From NCBI RefSeq assembly GCF_022376445.1, contig NW_025955381.1, positions 1 through 33,637 on the forward strand: 33,637 bases of DNA. The letters run 5' to 3'. Source of the DNA: Fomitopsis serialis (Eukaryota; Basidiomycota; Agaricomycetes; Polyporales; Fomitopsidaceae). Below the pieces are notes generated by a model. The model saw only the letters and a program-made list of their open reading frames with translations, did not search any database and was not told where the DNA came from. Positions 19,081 to 29,391 of the stretch are shown here, piece after piece (the first letter of the stretch is position 1; every line of letters begins with the position of its first letter). Position numbers and translations under genes: made by a program.

Positions 19081-20631
19081 TCACAGTATGTCCATAACCG
19101 ACTCCAAGAGCACCTTCGGTTTCAAGAGCACACTGCGGGCCAGCAAGCCCTCAGCCCCGCCGTTCGCCGCAACGCCATTGCCGTTAACGCTGCCCGACGT
19201 GGTCCCACTTGTCTTCGATGCCGCACCGTCCCCGTCCGGCCAGGATCCGTGCCTAACACACGCCAGGCCGAACTCGACGGTGCACAGGACCTTGCTGCGC
19301 TCCGAGCCATGGCCCGCATACACGTTCTCCATCGTCGCCCAGTCGAACCACCGCTCGTCCCGCCTGCCCACGTTCCCCGCATTCACCCAGCTCACCTCGA
19401 ACACGCTGCTCATCACGCCCTCCCTGACCGCGCCGGCGATGTGCTCCGCGCGCTCGCAGATCCGCGCGAGGCCGGCGCCGAAGCGCGAACGAAGCGGGTC
19501 GCGGTGCACGCCGCGGCTGTCGGTGCACCCCGAGAGCGCGAGGACGGCGAGGAGCCCGCGGAGGTTGGTGTCGTTGAGTTGGAGGAAGGTGGCGGGGGGC
19601 GAGCCGGATGGCGCGTCGGGTCGTAATGGGAGGTGACGGCGCGAATGGTTGTAGGTGAGGGCACGCCAACGTGAAGCAGTAGCTTGTGGTTCTGTGGTGC
19701 ACGCATTAGTGTGAGACAGAGGAAAGGGGAACCCGGTAGACTGACCGGTACGGTTCATCTGCTCGAACAGGCCCCCAAGGAACTGGTCGACGTCGGCAGG
19801 AAGACCAAAGCAGAAGGCGTTCATGATGCGACCAACGCAGAACACCTCCCATGCCTGGATGGCAAACTGCACGAGCGTTGGGTCGCCGGAGTGGTCGCGC
19901 GTGACGAGCAGGTTCGTCATGGCAGGGCCAATCGCGCTGTTGAGGAGCTCGCGGTCTGATTGTCGGACGAGGTCGACGCGGCGGTCGAGTGCTGAAGCAA
20001 ACTCTTCCGCCACAGACGCGGCGAGCTGGACGATCTCTGCGTTCAGGTCGCGCAGGGCCTGGAGAAGCTGTGCGCCGGACCACTCGTCTGTCTTGCTGAG
20101 GAAGGTCTTCAGGCTCGCGACCTCCTCCGTGCGTTCTTGCAGTGCGCGGTGGGCCGTCTTGTACGACGACAAGAGAGAATCGTAGGACGTGCGTAGATCG
20201 ACAGGGTTGGGCGAAGGCGTGCGGTACATTCGGGGGGTGGCGCTGAGGGTATTGGCGGGTGGGAGTGGGGAGGAGAGGACAGAGAAGGTGGCGAGAGACT
20301 GGCGGGCGGACTGGAGGTCGCGCTCGAGGGCGGCGACGCGCTGCTGGAGGGCGGCATTCTCGCGTTCGAGGAGCTGTGCGCGCTGTCGCTCCTTCTCCCT
20401 GTCCTCGATGGCGATGCGTGCGCGTTCGCGATCCAGCTCTCGCTCGCGGTCGCGGTCGCGCTCCCGCGTCCAGTCGCGCCGCAGTTCGTGCGAGTATTGG
20501 CCACGTATTCTGGGTGCTGTGAGTGTCGAGGCCACGGAGTAACCGTCGTCGGTGAGGTAGCGGTCCTCCAGATCGTCAGATAATCGTACTGAGGGCAAGA
20601 TCCAATCGAGCAGGGTCCAAAGCGAGTTCAT
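19081..20631 (-). CDS. coiled-coil protein of unknown function
   Basis: One open frame of 516 codons starts at the ATG at 20631. Residues about 45-110 form a highly charged R/E/D-rich coiled coil (RERDRDRERELDRERAR, then LLERENAALQQRVAALERDL). A second helical region follows (YDSLLSSYKTAHRALQERTEEVASL). The C-terminal half contains LRDLNAEIVQLAASVAEEFA and a domain ending near ARSVLLKPKVL. The arrangement resembles a large, uncharacterised Agaricomycete family; that is recollection, not a search. A perfect 54-nt GT...AG segment (19692-19745, GTCAGT...CCACAG) lies in frame and is probably an intron, giving 498 aa when spliced. No signal peptide or membrane span is seen. It faces the AAA gene tail to tail. 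Confidence 0.75.
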   Translation of the reverse strand: MNSLWTLLDWILPSVRLSDDLEDRYLTDDGYSVASTLTAPRIRGQYSHELRRDWTRERDRDRERELDRERARIAIEDREKERQRAQLLERENAALQQRVAALERDLQSARQSLATFSVLSSPLPPANTLSATPRMYRTPSPNPVDLRTSYDSLLSSYKTAHRALQERTEEVASLKTFLSKTDEWSGAQLLQALRDLNAEIVQLAASVAEEFASALDRRVDLVRQSDRELLNSAIGPAMTNLLVTRDHSGDPTLVQFAIQAWEVFCVGRIMNAFCFGLPADVDQFLGGLFEQMNRTGQSTGFPFPLSHTNACTTEPQATASRWRALTYNHSRRHLPLRPDAPSGSPPATFLQLNDTNLRGLLAVLALSGCTDSRGVHRDPLRSRFGAGLARICERAEHIAGAVREGVMSSVFEVSWVNAGNVGRRDERWFDWATMENVYAGHGSERSKVLCTVEFGLACVRHGSWPDGDGAASKTSGTTSGSVNGNGVAANGGAEGLLARSVLLKPKVLLESVMDIL

Positions 20632-21127
20632 CAGCGATGAGCGGTATCTTCATCCGTGGCGGGGTTTGCAACGAGGCATACACCGACGAAGCGGGTCATC
20701 GACGGGTAAGGTTTATTCTGGCCGCTGCTATGAGCGTCGAGAACCGGTCTGTGGTCCTCAGAACGCTATCCAGTCTTTTGGGCGCACACGATTATCTGCG
20801 CGGAGTGGGAGATTGCGGGGAGAGCGGCGTGAGCCAACCTCGAGCCCGCTGCCTTGCTGCTGCAGCGTGGGCAGCAGCGCCACTCAGAGACGCACATTTC
20901 GGGCGTTTTCTGCCTCTCTCCTCCCCATCTCTCTCGACGGCCAACATCAAGGTTCCACCCGCGCTACAGACACGTTGTGGGAGTCACAGACTGCCCAGTG
21001 GGCAAGTCTTGGACAGAGAGCATTGTCTCGACGAGACGTGAGGCCTTGAGGCGGCAAGTGGCAGGGACATGAGGTACGTCTGCTACAACGCTCTTTATAT
21101 TGTCGCCAGCATACTAGACGGCAACAA
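20632..21127. other. intergenic, promoter side of the coiled-coil gene
   Basis: No coding signal is recognised. The first bases upstream of 20631 presumably contain the promoter and 5' UTR of the coiled-coil gene. The right end abuts the stop codon of the truncated sulfite oxidase copy. Confidence 0.4.
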
Positions 21128-21925
21128 CTAAACATCCAACGCCTTCTCTCCAACGCCGGAGTATGCCACCCCGCGCAAGTTCCAGTCCGTGTCGGGCTGC
21201 TGCCTTGTCCCTGCCACATCTACCGCTCGGCACCACACCTTGCCCTCTTTCCCTCTGTGAGCATGCGGCACGTCCAAGGTCGCCTCCCACAGCGTCCAAC
21301 TCCACCGGCCCTCCTGGTCGCAGGCTGCTAGGTGTCGCCCTCATCAACGCTCGCCTCTACTCTGCTCACCTGGCCGATAGGACCCCGCACTGCGTAACCT
21401 CTGACTTCGAGCCTATCTGGCGGCACCACTCTCACGGAGGCAACCGCCGAGTTGAGCGGATTGGCTTGAAGTGCGGGGACCTTGGACCACCAGTCCTCCT
21501 TGTCCGCCATCTCGTGTGTCTGTACCTGCTCAACGCCGTCAACCCCGTTGCCCAGCTGCGCAGACACGGACTCCACACCTTCGTCGGAAGCACCTTGTAG
21601 TCCTTCCTCTGGTAAAAGTTCTCCGAGTCGCGTTCAGCAACAGTGATCTCGTCCACCCACTTCACCCAGCGTGCGCCCGTGTATCCGGGCACGACCACAC
21701 GGAACGGAAAGCCATGATCTGGTGATAGTGGGTGGTCGTTCATCTGCGCACACCGTATGCGTTTTACCGGGTCAACTAGCCATGCCCAGCGCTAACGCGC
21801 AAGCTGACCTCGTACGCCCCGTCTTCGTCGAGCGCCTTCTCCAGCGGGATGGATCCGTGGGACGCGAAGCAGACGTGCAGGAGGCGAAATGTGGTCGGCC
21901 GCAATCATCGGACAGAGCGACGCAG
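21128..21925 (-). pseudogene. truncated sulfite oxidase copy
   Basis: This is a degenerate copy of the gene at 25517-26865, very similar where alignable. It covers only the C-terminal two-thirds. The exons with the N-terminus and the catalytic cysteine are absent, and homology fades near 21925. Within the Moco domain it lacks stretches present in the intact copy (around the AYE and FGGS regions). A nonsense change (TGG to TAG after EGD) and a 10-nt deletion next to it break the dimerisation domain. The 53-nt intron donor is altered from GTGTGA to GTGTGG. The C-terminus ends with its own stop at 21128-21130. It cannot make an active enzyme. Confidence 0.85.
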
Positions 21926-22375
21926 AGGACAGAGCGAGCGACGAGCGACGTACAACGTAGTAGGAGTAGGCAAACTCGTAGATACCAGAGCTAGATCTAT
22001 GATTGAATGAGCATTTGAACCACCACCACCACCGGATGCGCGGCAGACTGAGCTGGACGCAACGAATCCAGAACGTTAGGGAATTGAGAGTGCCGTGCGC
22101 GCAGTTCGGTGTACAGTCTGGGGAATGTACGGCGGGCCCCAATACATGATTGTCGCACGCCAGTGTAATGCGGAGGAAACTGACGAGCATTTGAGCGACT
22201 TCTACTGACATCCTTCTACTTTGGTGTATATGTACTCCTAATGTTCAGATCTTCAACTTCAGAGCCCAAGTGCTATTGAAAACCTACAGGAAGCGCTCAT
22301 GATATTTGCCAAATCGACTCAGTTAAGAGGCTACTTGTGAAGGAAGCTACGTAGGTACATCAAAGAAAAGAGGAG
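21926..22375. other. spacer between sulfite oxidase fragment and dioxygenase-like gene
   Basis: There is no clear gene. It contains a (CCA)n run near 22020 and presumably the 3' UTR of the gene ending at 22376. It is not obviously homologous to the region upstream of the intact sulfite oxidase exon 3. Confidence 0.4.
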
Positions 22376-25350
22376 TTAGTGGCACCCACTGCGCTCATCC
22401 AACCACTTAATCATTTCCCTGTCCGTGTGCAATTCAATAGAAGCCCGGCGACCCTTGAAGTGTAAGTCGAAACATGTGAAGTTGTGCGAAGGGTATATTA
22501 CGAAGTCGCCGTTGCGAAGAGGTATGACCAGACCCGGTTCATACAGCACCAATTCGCCGCCTTCGAAGTCACCGATTGCGAGGACTACGCAAACGCTGTC
22601 GCCCTGGCTATCTCGGTGCGCGGCGGTGAAGATGTTGAGATTAATTACCAGTCCGAGGAATGGTGCAGAGACTGCCATTTTGTTGCCAGGTAATATGCGA
22701 GCGTATGCGTCGAGGTGTTCGTATTTCTCTGGCATCATCTGCCTCAGCTTGGACACGGATTCGTGAGCTTTTCAATCCAACCTCAATCGACACAATCAAA
22801 TAGATATACTCACCTGTGCATCCAACCAATCGAAGACAGGGCCTAGTGTGTTCTTCACGGACTGGTAGATCGGATGGTTGACCGAGTTTGTCATGTCCTT
22901 AGATGGATGACAATTCGTCTTGATGCCGGTCCTCTTCATGGTCATGGGCAGCGGGCTCATGGGAGCGTTGTGTCCCTACGAATTAGCGTGGAGTGTTATT
23001 GGGGATCAAATAATCATTACAGACTCGGAGAGTGTACATACCGTAGTGCTATGCCTGTTGTACCAGGAAAGGTGTACTGCCTGAAATACATGCTCACCAC
23101 CGTCTTGAACCGTGTCAATGGCCTTCAAGGCATCAGGCTCGAAGCAAGCAGCGAGACGATCCATCAGATCGTCTCGCATGCTTGGCGGCATTGACGTGCA
23201 TATGCTTGCAACTAGGCCTGACTGTACGGATTGTACAGTAAGTACGTCCCTGTCGGAACGAACGTCAGACTCTCAACACAGTTCAATGACTGTGTCCCTT
23301 ACTTGAACAGATTTGGATCGAGCCGTATGTATCCACTGCTTGTTGGGCGTATACCATCCACGTACATCGTCTGTAGCTACAAATTGTGATACTGTTGTAT
23401 CATTTTACTGCGTACTAATACATCGGCTGCGACTTACGTGTGATTTCAGCTCCTCCAGGCTTGAAGGTTTGACGGCGTCGCTGGCCGACGCCCGTTGATA
23501 CTCTGTCCATCGTGAATTTTTTTCTCGGCTCCTGGGAGGCTCAAACCATCGGTTGTGGGGTTGCTCTGGGTCGTATTTTGAAGGGACAAGTGTAGCAGAA
23601 TGAGTAGGAACATTAGAGTCAGAATGTGTGTATGGGAATGCTGGCAATGCTGACGAAGCTGGTGGAGGCGGTGTGGAGCGGTCGAGACCAATAGCGGGTG
23701 ATACATGAGACAACGGTATGAGGGGAAAATGTGTCTCCACGTTCTCGCTAGGGTTGAACATTGTCCACAGAAATGGATTGCGCAGGATGAGCGAGAATTT
23801 GCTGCTGTTTTAATAGTCAGTTTGTGCAATAAACCTTTCCATACTGTCTTACTCACATCGAGGGAAGCGCAGTGAACAGACGGTCAGAACTGTTGAGATC
23901 GCTGAATAGGGTGCTAGCAGAGAGCCCCAGTGCCGAGAGTGTATCCGCTGTGAACAAATCACCCATTTGGATAGGACACTGTTCGCGCAGAAACATAATG
24001 GTGGGAATGATTGTCTGTTGGACGAGACGTCCAACCGAGCTCTCTGTGTTGTGTGTGTGAGTTATTTAGTGCGTGAGCTAAGATGTTAGGAACTCACCTG
24101 CATCTGGGTTGCGTAGTATGTTTGCTAGGTCTGCAGCTACATTGCCGTCTGCTTCAATGACCGGCACACGCAAGTTTGTGTGCGCCATCCATAGAAGTAA
24201 ATAGATAGACCCTTGAACACAATTTTGTGAATATGATACTACAAACTGAAAAACCAACGCAGGAATCTTACCTCCCGCCGCAACCGCCGCAAGCTTGCTA
24301 CCTTTCGAGTACCAAGACTGCACGGTGCGTAAGCTGGGCGGCTTAGCCTGAATTGATAGTTGTTCACGCCACAAAGCTGAAATATTGACGTCTGTCCAGC
24401 CCGACAAACTGGATGTGCAGACTGGTAAAGTACATGGTTTAGGCGCAGATTGAAGAAACTGATCTACCTTGCACACTCGAAGGCGAACCTAATGAGAGCG
24501 ATCATAAGACGGAAGTCAAAGAGTCCCTGCTTGTGATCCATCTCCGTGCATCGTTGTGCCAGCTGAGAGAGCGTCTCGCTCCGCTCTCCGTGCGACGCTT
24601 GAAACGGCAACAAAGTCAATCGTGCGCTGCGTGCAACATCATCCTTGACGTTGCACGCAGTGAGGGTGTTGAAGAAATTCACCACTGCAGTACTCGCAAC
24701 TTCGTACGGTTTCGACGCCATGTCCCACGCCGCGTGCGGTTGTTTCTCGCTGGCAACCCACTGTATACAGGGCCCAAGTGGAAATTGTGCTACCTGATTC
24801 TGCTGACCATTCTCTGTAGGCCCTGACGTGCGGTCGTACAGCGCTGAAACCAGTTTACGACGGGACCTAGGAGGGCGAATTGGTCCAGTCGTGTGGCGCC
24901 CAAAATCTGAAATTTCATCAAGAATGAGACCGTCTGAGATTGCATGTAGAGGCCGCTTTCACCTGATACTGTTATGATACTGTACGAAGGCTGGTTCCCG
25001 ACAGTAAGTTGCTCGAGTTGAGTATGTTCACTGCCGCTGACGGACGCATGAGCGCTACTAGTAGATTCGTCAACTTGAACTTGAGGCGAGTCAGATTCTA
25101 GAGCATGTCGCGTAGAGAACAAGCTCTGCTTACCAACGTGTGAGATTTGATTCTCAGTACTGTGTGCAGTATGCACGGCCTCTTGACTTGCAACCCCAAT
25201 ACTAAGTTGGACAGCGTTGCAATCTGTATCATTCGAGTTGTCCCGTTGCGTTGACAGTTTCCTCAGCAGCGAGGCTATACTGGGATTCGGATCCTGAATA
25301 GAGGATAGGAGCGCAGTGAGCTCCGTGATCTCAGAGTTACTCAGCTTCAT
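22376..25350 (-). CDS. large protein with C-terminal 2-oxoglutarate/Fe(II) dioxygenase-like domain
   Basis: Ten exons (25350-24963, 24906-24475, 24421-24272, 24211-24098, 24043-23857, 23804-23438, 23370-23303, 23249-23042, 22975-22814, 22747-22376) join to 2,448 nt, 815 aa plus stop, with every phase consistent. The N-terminal 130 residues are S/T-rich; the middle is helical (residues about 170-460). The last exon resembles a double-stranded beta-helix dioxygenase: H736-R-D738 in AAHRDSQGD as iron ligands, then FEGGELVLYEPG, GDFVIYPS and GRRAS, with R792/R793 a candidate co-substrate arginine. The distal histidine is ambiguous (H780 or H788). Many Agaricomycetes have expanded families of such proteins, some compared with TET/JBP enzymes and linked to KDZ transposons; assignment here is inference. 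It starts 167 bp downstream of the sulfite oxidase stop, on the same strand. Confidence 0.75.
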
Positions 25351-25516
25351 GACGTGGAAGTCAAGTACAGTCGTTTGCTGGCACAATGGTTGTTGCGTGC
25401 GTGCGACGAGCATCTTGTTTGGCCCTCTTTGGTGCAGGTTGGCCCCGAGGAACACTTACAGTACGTCTGCCAGTGCCACACACTCTTCGTATTGTCGCTA
25501 GCAAACTGGGCTGTGT
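25351..25516 (-). promoter_or_regulatory. short intergenic spacer between sulfite oxidase and dioxygenase-like gene
   Basis: Only 166 bp separate the sulfite oxidase stop (25517) from the next start codon (25350) on the same strand. Sulfite oxidase 3' UTR and the downstream promoter must be packed here or overlap. No specific element is identified. Confidence 0.4.
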
Positions 25517-26865
25517 CTACCAAACGTGCAATGGCTTTTCTCCAACGGCATCGTATGCCACTCCACGCAAGTTCCAGTCCGTGTCGGGCTGCTGCCTTGT
25601 CCCTGCCACATCTACCGCTCGGCACCACACCTTGCCCTCTTTCCCTCTGCGAGCATGCGGCACGTCCAGGGTCGCCTCCCACAGCGTCCAACTCCACCGG
25701 CCCTCCTGATAGGTGCTGGTCGCAGGCTGCCAGGTGTCGCCCTCATCAACGCTCGCCTCTACTCTGCTCACCTGGCCGATAGGACCCCGCACTGCGTAAC
25801 CTCTGACTTCGAGCCTATCTGGCGGCACCACTCTCACGGAGGCAACCGCCGAGTTGAGTGGATTGGCTTGAAGTGCGGGGACCTTGGACCACCAGTCCTC
25901 CTTGTCCGCCATCTCGTGTGTCTGTACCTGCTCAACGCCGTCAACCCCGTTGCCCAGCTGCGCAGACTCGGACTTCACACCTTCGTCGGAAGCACCTTGT
26001 AGTCCTTCCTCTGGTAAAAGTTCTCCGACTCGCGTTCAGTAACAGTGATCTCGTCCACCCACTTCACCCAGCGTGCGCCCGTGTATCCGGGCACGACCAC
26101 ACGGAACGGGAAGCCATGGTCTAGTGACAGCGGACGGTCGTTCATCTGCGCGCAACGGATGCGTCAACCAACCGTGTCCAGCGCCAACCTTAAGTTTATC
26201 CCAGCGAGCTCACCTCGTACGCCAGCAGCACGTCCCCGTCTTCGTCAAGCGCCTTTTCCAGCGGGATGGACCCGCCGAACCAGTCGTCGTTCTGGCACGG
26301 CACGACGTGGGACGCGAAGCAGACGTGCAGGAGGCGAATGCGGTCATCTGCAATCACCGGGGCCCCCACCCGCTCGAGAAGCTCGCGCATGCTCACGCCG
26401 GCCCACTTGCAATTCGCGATCGTGCCTTCGCCCCAGAGCAGGCCTTCGACTTCCTTGTGGTCGCGTTCCTGCATCGTCTTCCGTCTGTTGCCTGCGCACT
26501 GATCCTATTCAGTACCGGAGTCTCAGGGCTTGGGGTGGGGACACACTTGCAGCGCGGCGACCACCTCCTTGCGCTGGAACTCTCTCTTCAGGTCGTCCAA
26601 TGTGAATGCTTGCTCGTGCTTGACGAGACCGTTGACTTTGACGCTGAATGTGGCCGCATCCAAAGCCCGGATCGGACCTACGCTTGCATGGGAACGGGCT
26701 ATTCCAATCTCAATAAGGCGACGTACAATGGTTTCGGCTATATACGAGCTGCTCTGGTGTGTATGGGTGTCGGACTAGCTCTGCAATGTCTGGCTCGGCG
26801 TTCCACGGCTGAACGCCTAATACATGTAGTTTGTCGGAGTGCTCAGGCTCCCGCGAGAAGTCCAT
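25517..26865 (-). CDS. sulfite oxidase (molybdenum cofactor, no heme domain)
   Basis: It oxidises sulfite to sulfate at a Moco centre. Exons 26865-26727, 26677-26547, 26498-26214, 26145-25981 and 25927-25517 give 1,131 nt, 376 aa plus stop, with introns of 48-68 nt. It starts MDFSREPEH, usual for fungal members, and has SRNHCPI, the catalytic cysteine in QCAGNRRK (residue 91, first codon of exon 3), LLAYEMN and [21 protein letters not shown]. The Mo-co dimerisation domain follows ([40 protein letters not shown]). There is no cytochrome b5 domain, as in plant-type enzymes that may use oxygen as acceptor. The C-terminus LHVW is not an SKL-type peroxisomal signal, so the location is open. The fourth intron (25928-25980, GTGTGA...GAGCAG) is essential for the frame; overlooking it would suggest a false frameshift. 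Confidence 0.93.
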
Positions 26866-27296
26866 GATTAGTCGAACAGACGATGAAAGCGTCTGCTGTG
26901 ATATTGTTGCGAGTTATGTTTGGGCAAGCTGAATGCATGAAGTCGTGAGAGCATCTCTGTGGGACATCTGCATCCTCACCAGTTGTTTGGCCGTGGAGAC
27001 CCACGTCATAGCCGAGCCAACGGGACGGATGCGGCTGAGAACGAGCAGCATCCCCAAGATGGGAGTAACATTTCGATCGTTGATTCAAGTAATGGATACA
27101 GCCAGTACAAGCCCATGGATAGCTAACTAAGGAGACATGCGAGAGCAGCGAAGGGGGTGTCAAACGCCCCCGAAGTGCGAATGCAGCAAGACGGACAGAG
27201 ATAGACGAGTGGGAATAGATACCGTGAGTGCGTCGTGTGCGATGTAAGGAAGTGAAGTATGCAGAGCCCCAATCATCATAATCCGGGGTTGGGATC
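26866..27296 (-). promoter_or_regulatory. upstream region of sulfite oxidase / downstream of chitinase
   Basis: These 431 bp lie between the sulfite oxidase start and the chitinase stop on the same strand. No gene is present. The region should include the chitinase 3' UTR and the sulfite oxidase promoter. Confidence 0.4.
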
Positions 27297-29391
27297 TCAG
27301 AGCTGGAAGAAGCGGGAGTTTCGCCGAGTGACGTCGGCCGTCTTGGCCGCGATGGCTGCGGATAAGGAGAGGTTGGGCACGGTGCCCGCCTTCGGGCTGG
27401 CGGTCAGAGGAGCCTCCTTGCTCTGGTACTGGACCTTGCCGTTCGTGGATGAGCAGGCGCCGTCGTCGGTCCAGTCGCCAGCGTCTCCTAGGATCGTCAG
27501 CGTCGGGCAGTGTTGAGACGGAAACGCGAGGCTCACCACCCGGGGTGTCGCCGTAGCTCCACCACTTCGCCGTCCAAAGCTCGCCGTTGTAGATGACCTG
27601 ATCGCCGCCCGTGTACTGAAGACGCAATATCTCCGTCAGACTCAACCGAGCCAAATATACGACGTGAACGTACCGCGACATTCGCCACCCACGTCCCGAC
27701 TCCCGCGCAGTCGCCCGCTTGAGCAGTGGTGGTGGTGGCAGGGGCAGATGTAGTGGTCGCCGAAGACGTCGTGGGAGCCGCTGTCGTCGTGGAAGTGCTG
27801 CTCGGAGTGACAGTAGTGACGCTGCTGCCGGTGAGGTAGCCCTTAATGGCAGCATCATAGCGGTTGTTCGCTGCACAGGGTAGTCTCAGTTAGCGCGTGT
27901 CTTCCCGGCCATGAGAATTGCTGACCGTATGCCTGCGAGGCGTCCCAGAGCATGACACCCCCGAAAGAGGAGTACTGCTGGCGCGTCGCTTGGGCGATCG
28001 CTCCCAGGGTCGCCGCGTCAACGTAACCAGAACCAGCTGCCGAGGACGAGGCAGGCGCTCCGATGTACACCTTGACGTTCGGGTTCGGAGAAGTGTTCTT
28101 GGCCCAGTTGTCCCTGCATCGGCGTTAGAAGAGCCAGATGATCATGGGCCGCGTGCTCCTCACCAAGTGCCGAAGTCCCAGTCGTTTGAATTATCGTAGT
28201 TGGTCAATCCACAGTAGTTGTTATCTGTTGGACGTTTGAGAATGCCATCATGCGGTTATGGAGGCGTGCGGTACTCACAGAACTGCACGTAGATTGCATC
28301 AAAGGACTCTGCGTTGATAACGCTGTGTATAGGCGGTGAGCGCGTTGAACGGATGTGACGAATAGGTCTATGCGGTACTGACCTGCCGAGATATGCGTCC
28401 GGGAATGGGCACTGCGGTGCAGCAGTGAGGTAGTACCTAACACAGTCGTCAGCTGCCTGCAATTCCTCAATGACAACAATAAGCCTACGTCTTCGAGCCA
28501 GAGTTCATTAAAGAGCGGAGGGCCGAGACGAAGTCAGTGAAGTAATCGGACGAACCACCTTCGATGTCAAGGTCAATTCTGCGGCCAAAAGATGTCAGTC
28601 TTCCGAGCATTTTCTGCATCCAAGGGACCCACCCGTCAAGGACAGCGTTGCCGAAAGGGCGGGTGCTGCTGGACCCTCCAAGAAGGAGGTCCCAGATAGT
28701 TTGAGCGAACTCTTGCGCCTGGCTCGAGTTACTGAAACTCGCAGATCCAGTTGCACCTCCTAAACTCATTGTCACGATCTTGCCTGCGCTCTGGCACGTC
28801 TCGATGCCAGACGCCAGGAATTGGCATTCCGGCAGCTGAGTACCCTCGAACACGGGGTCATTGGCGGTGCTGCAAGTCTGGCGGATAGAATGGAAAATGT
28901 TGAGATCACGAGATATTGACAGGGTCGTGTGAAAAGTTACTGACGTTCGCCAGGTCGAGGGAGGGCTCGCCTCCTTCGCCAAAGAAGACGTTCAGGAACG
29001 CCATAGGAATGGCGTCGATCACATCATCCTGAAGACGGCCTCAGTTCTATGTAGGTACGGAGGGAGATCAAGTGACGTTTACCTGGCAATAGTACGAGAT
29101 GTTCTGCTGGTAGCCGGAACTGCTACCACCTGAAGCCCCGTATGAGTCCTGGCCCCAGTAACTGCGGCCATGACAGTGTCAGCTGGAATGAGTGGAACGG
29201 TCTGTGCACCCTTACACAGCGAGCTGCAAGGTGAAGTAGCATCAGCTTTGTGCATCACAACCCCGAAACTTCTCTGTACTCACGTTGTCTGTAGCACTGT
29301 TCGAGAACGCCGCAGAGACCACGGTAAGGTCACCCACGAGACCCGACAAGCCAAGCCAAAAGGCTACAGACGAAGACCGGCTGAGAACCAT
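27297..29391 (-). CDS. secreted GH18 class III chitinase with C-terminal CBM5/12-like module
   Basis: It hydrolyses beta-1,4 bonds in chitin. Thirteen exons (29391-29284, 29223-29216, 29161-29083, 29028-28945, 28877-28633, 28578-28489, 28436-28383, 28322-28279, 28224-28164, 28113-27926, 27870-27674, 27615-27537, 27487-27297) give 475 aa plus stop with consistent phases. The N-terminus (LSRSSSVAFWLGLSGLVGDLTVVSA) is a probable signal peptide. The GH18 barrel starts at LAVYWGQDSYG; the catalytic motif DGIDLDIE is at residues 174-181, with E181 as acid/base, split by an intron. YNNYCG and GGVMLWDAS are conserved barrel strands. A Thr/Ser/Ala-rich linker (about 335-370) leads to the chitin-binding module (GTWVANV, YTGGDQVIYNGELW, AKWWSYGDTPG). 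The second exon is only 8 nt. A TTTTAAAGG box lies 50-60 nt upstream of the ATG. Likely roles are wall remodelling or use of fungal or arthropod chitin. Confidence 0.94.
29216..29223 (-). other. 8-nt microexon of the chitinase gene
   Basis: CTCGCTGT is bounded by CAG upstream and GTAAGG downstream. It supplies LAV of the conserved LAVYWGQ strand and shifts the frame correctly between exons 1 and 3. Without it the model does not stay open. Confidence 0.8.

Noticed and set aside
25928..25980. Apparent frameshift in sulfite oxidase after DYKVLP, present in both copies.
   Set aside because: A 53-nt phase-0 intron (GTGTGA...GAGCAG) restores the frame in the intact copy and fits the local intron size, so no damage is needed there.
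22376..26865. A dedicated sulfur-metabolism gene cluster.
   Set aside because: Only one intact sulfur gene is present; the adjacent gene has no recognised link to sulfite or taurine, so proximity alone does not support a pathway.
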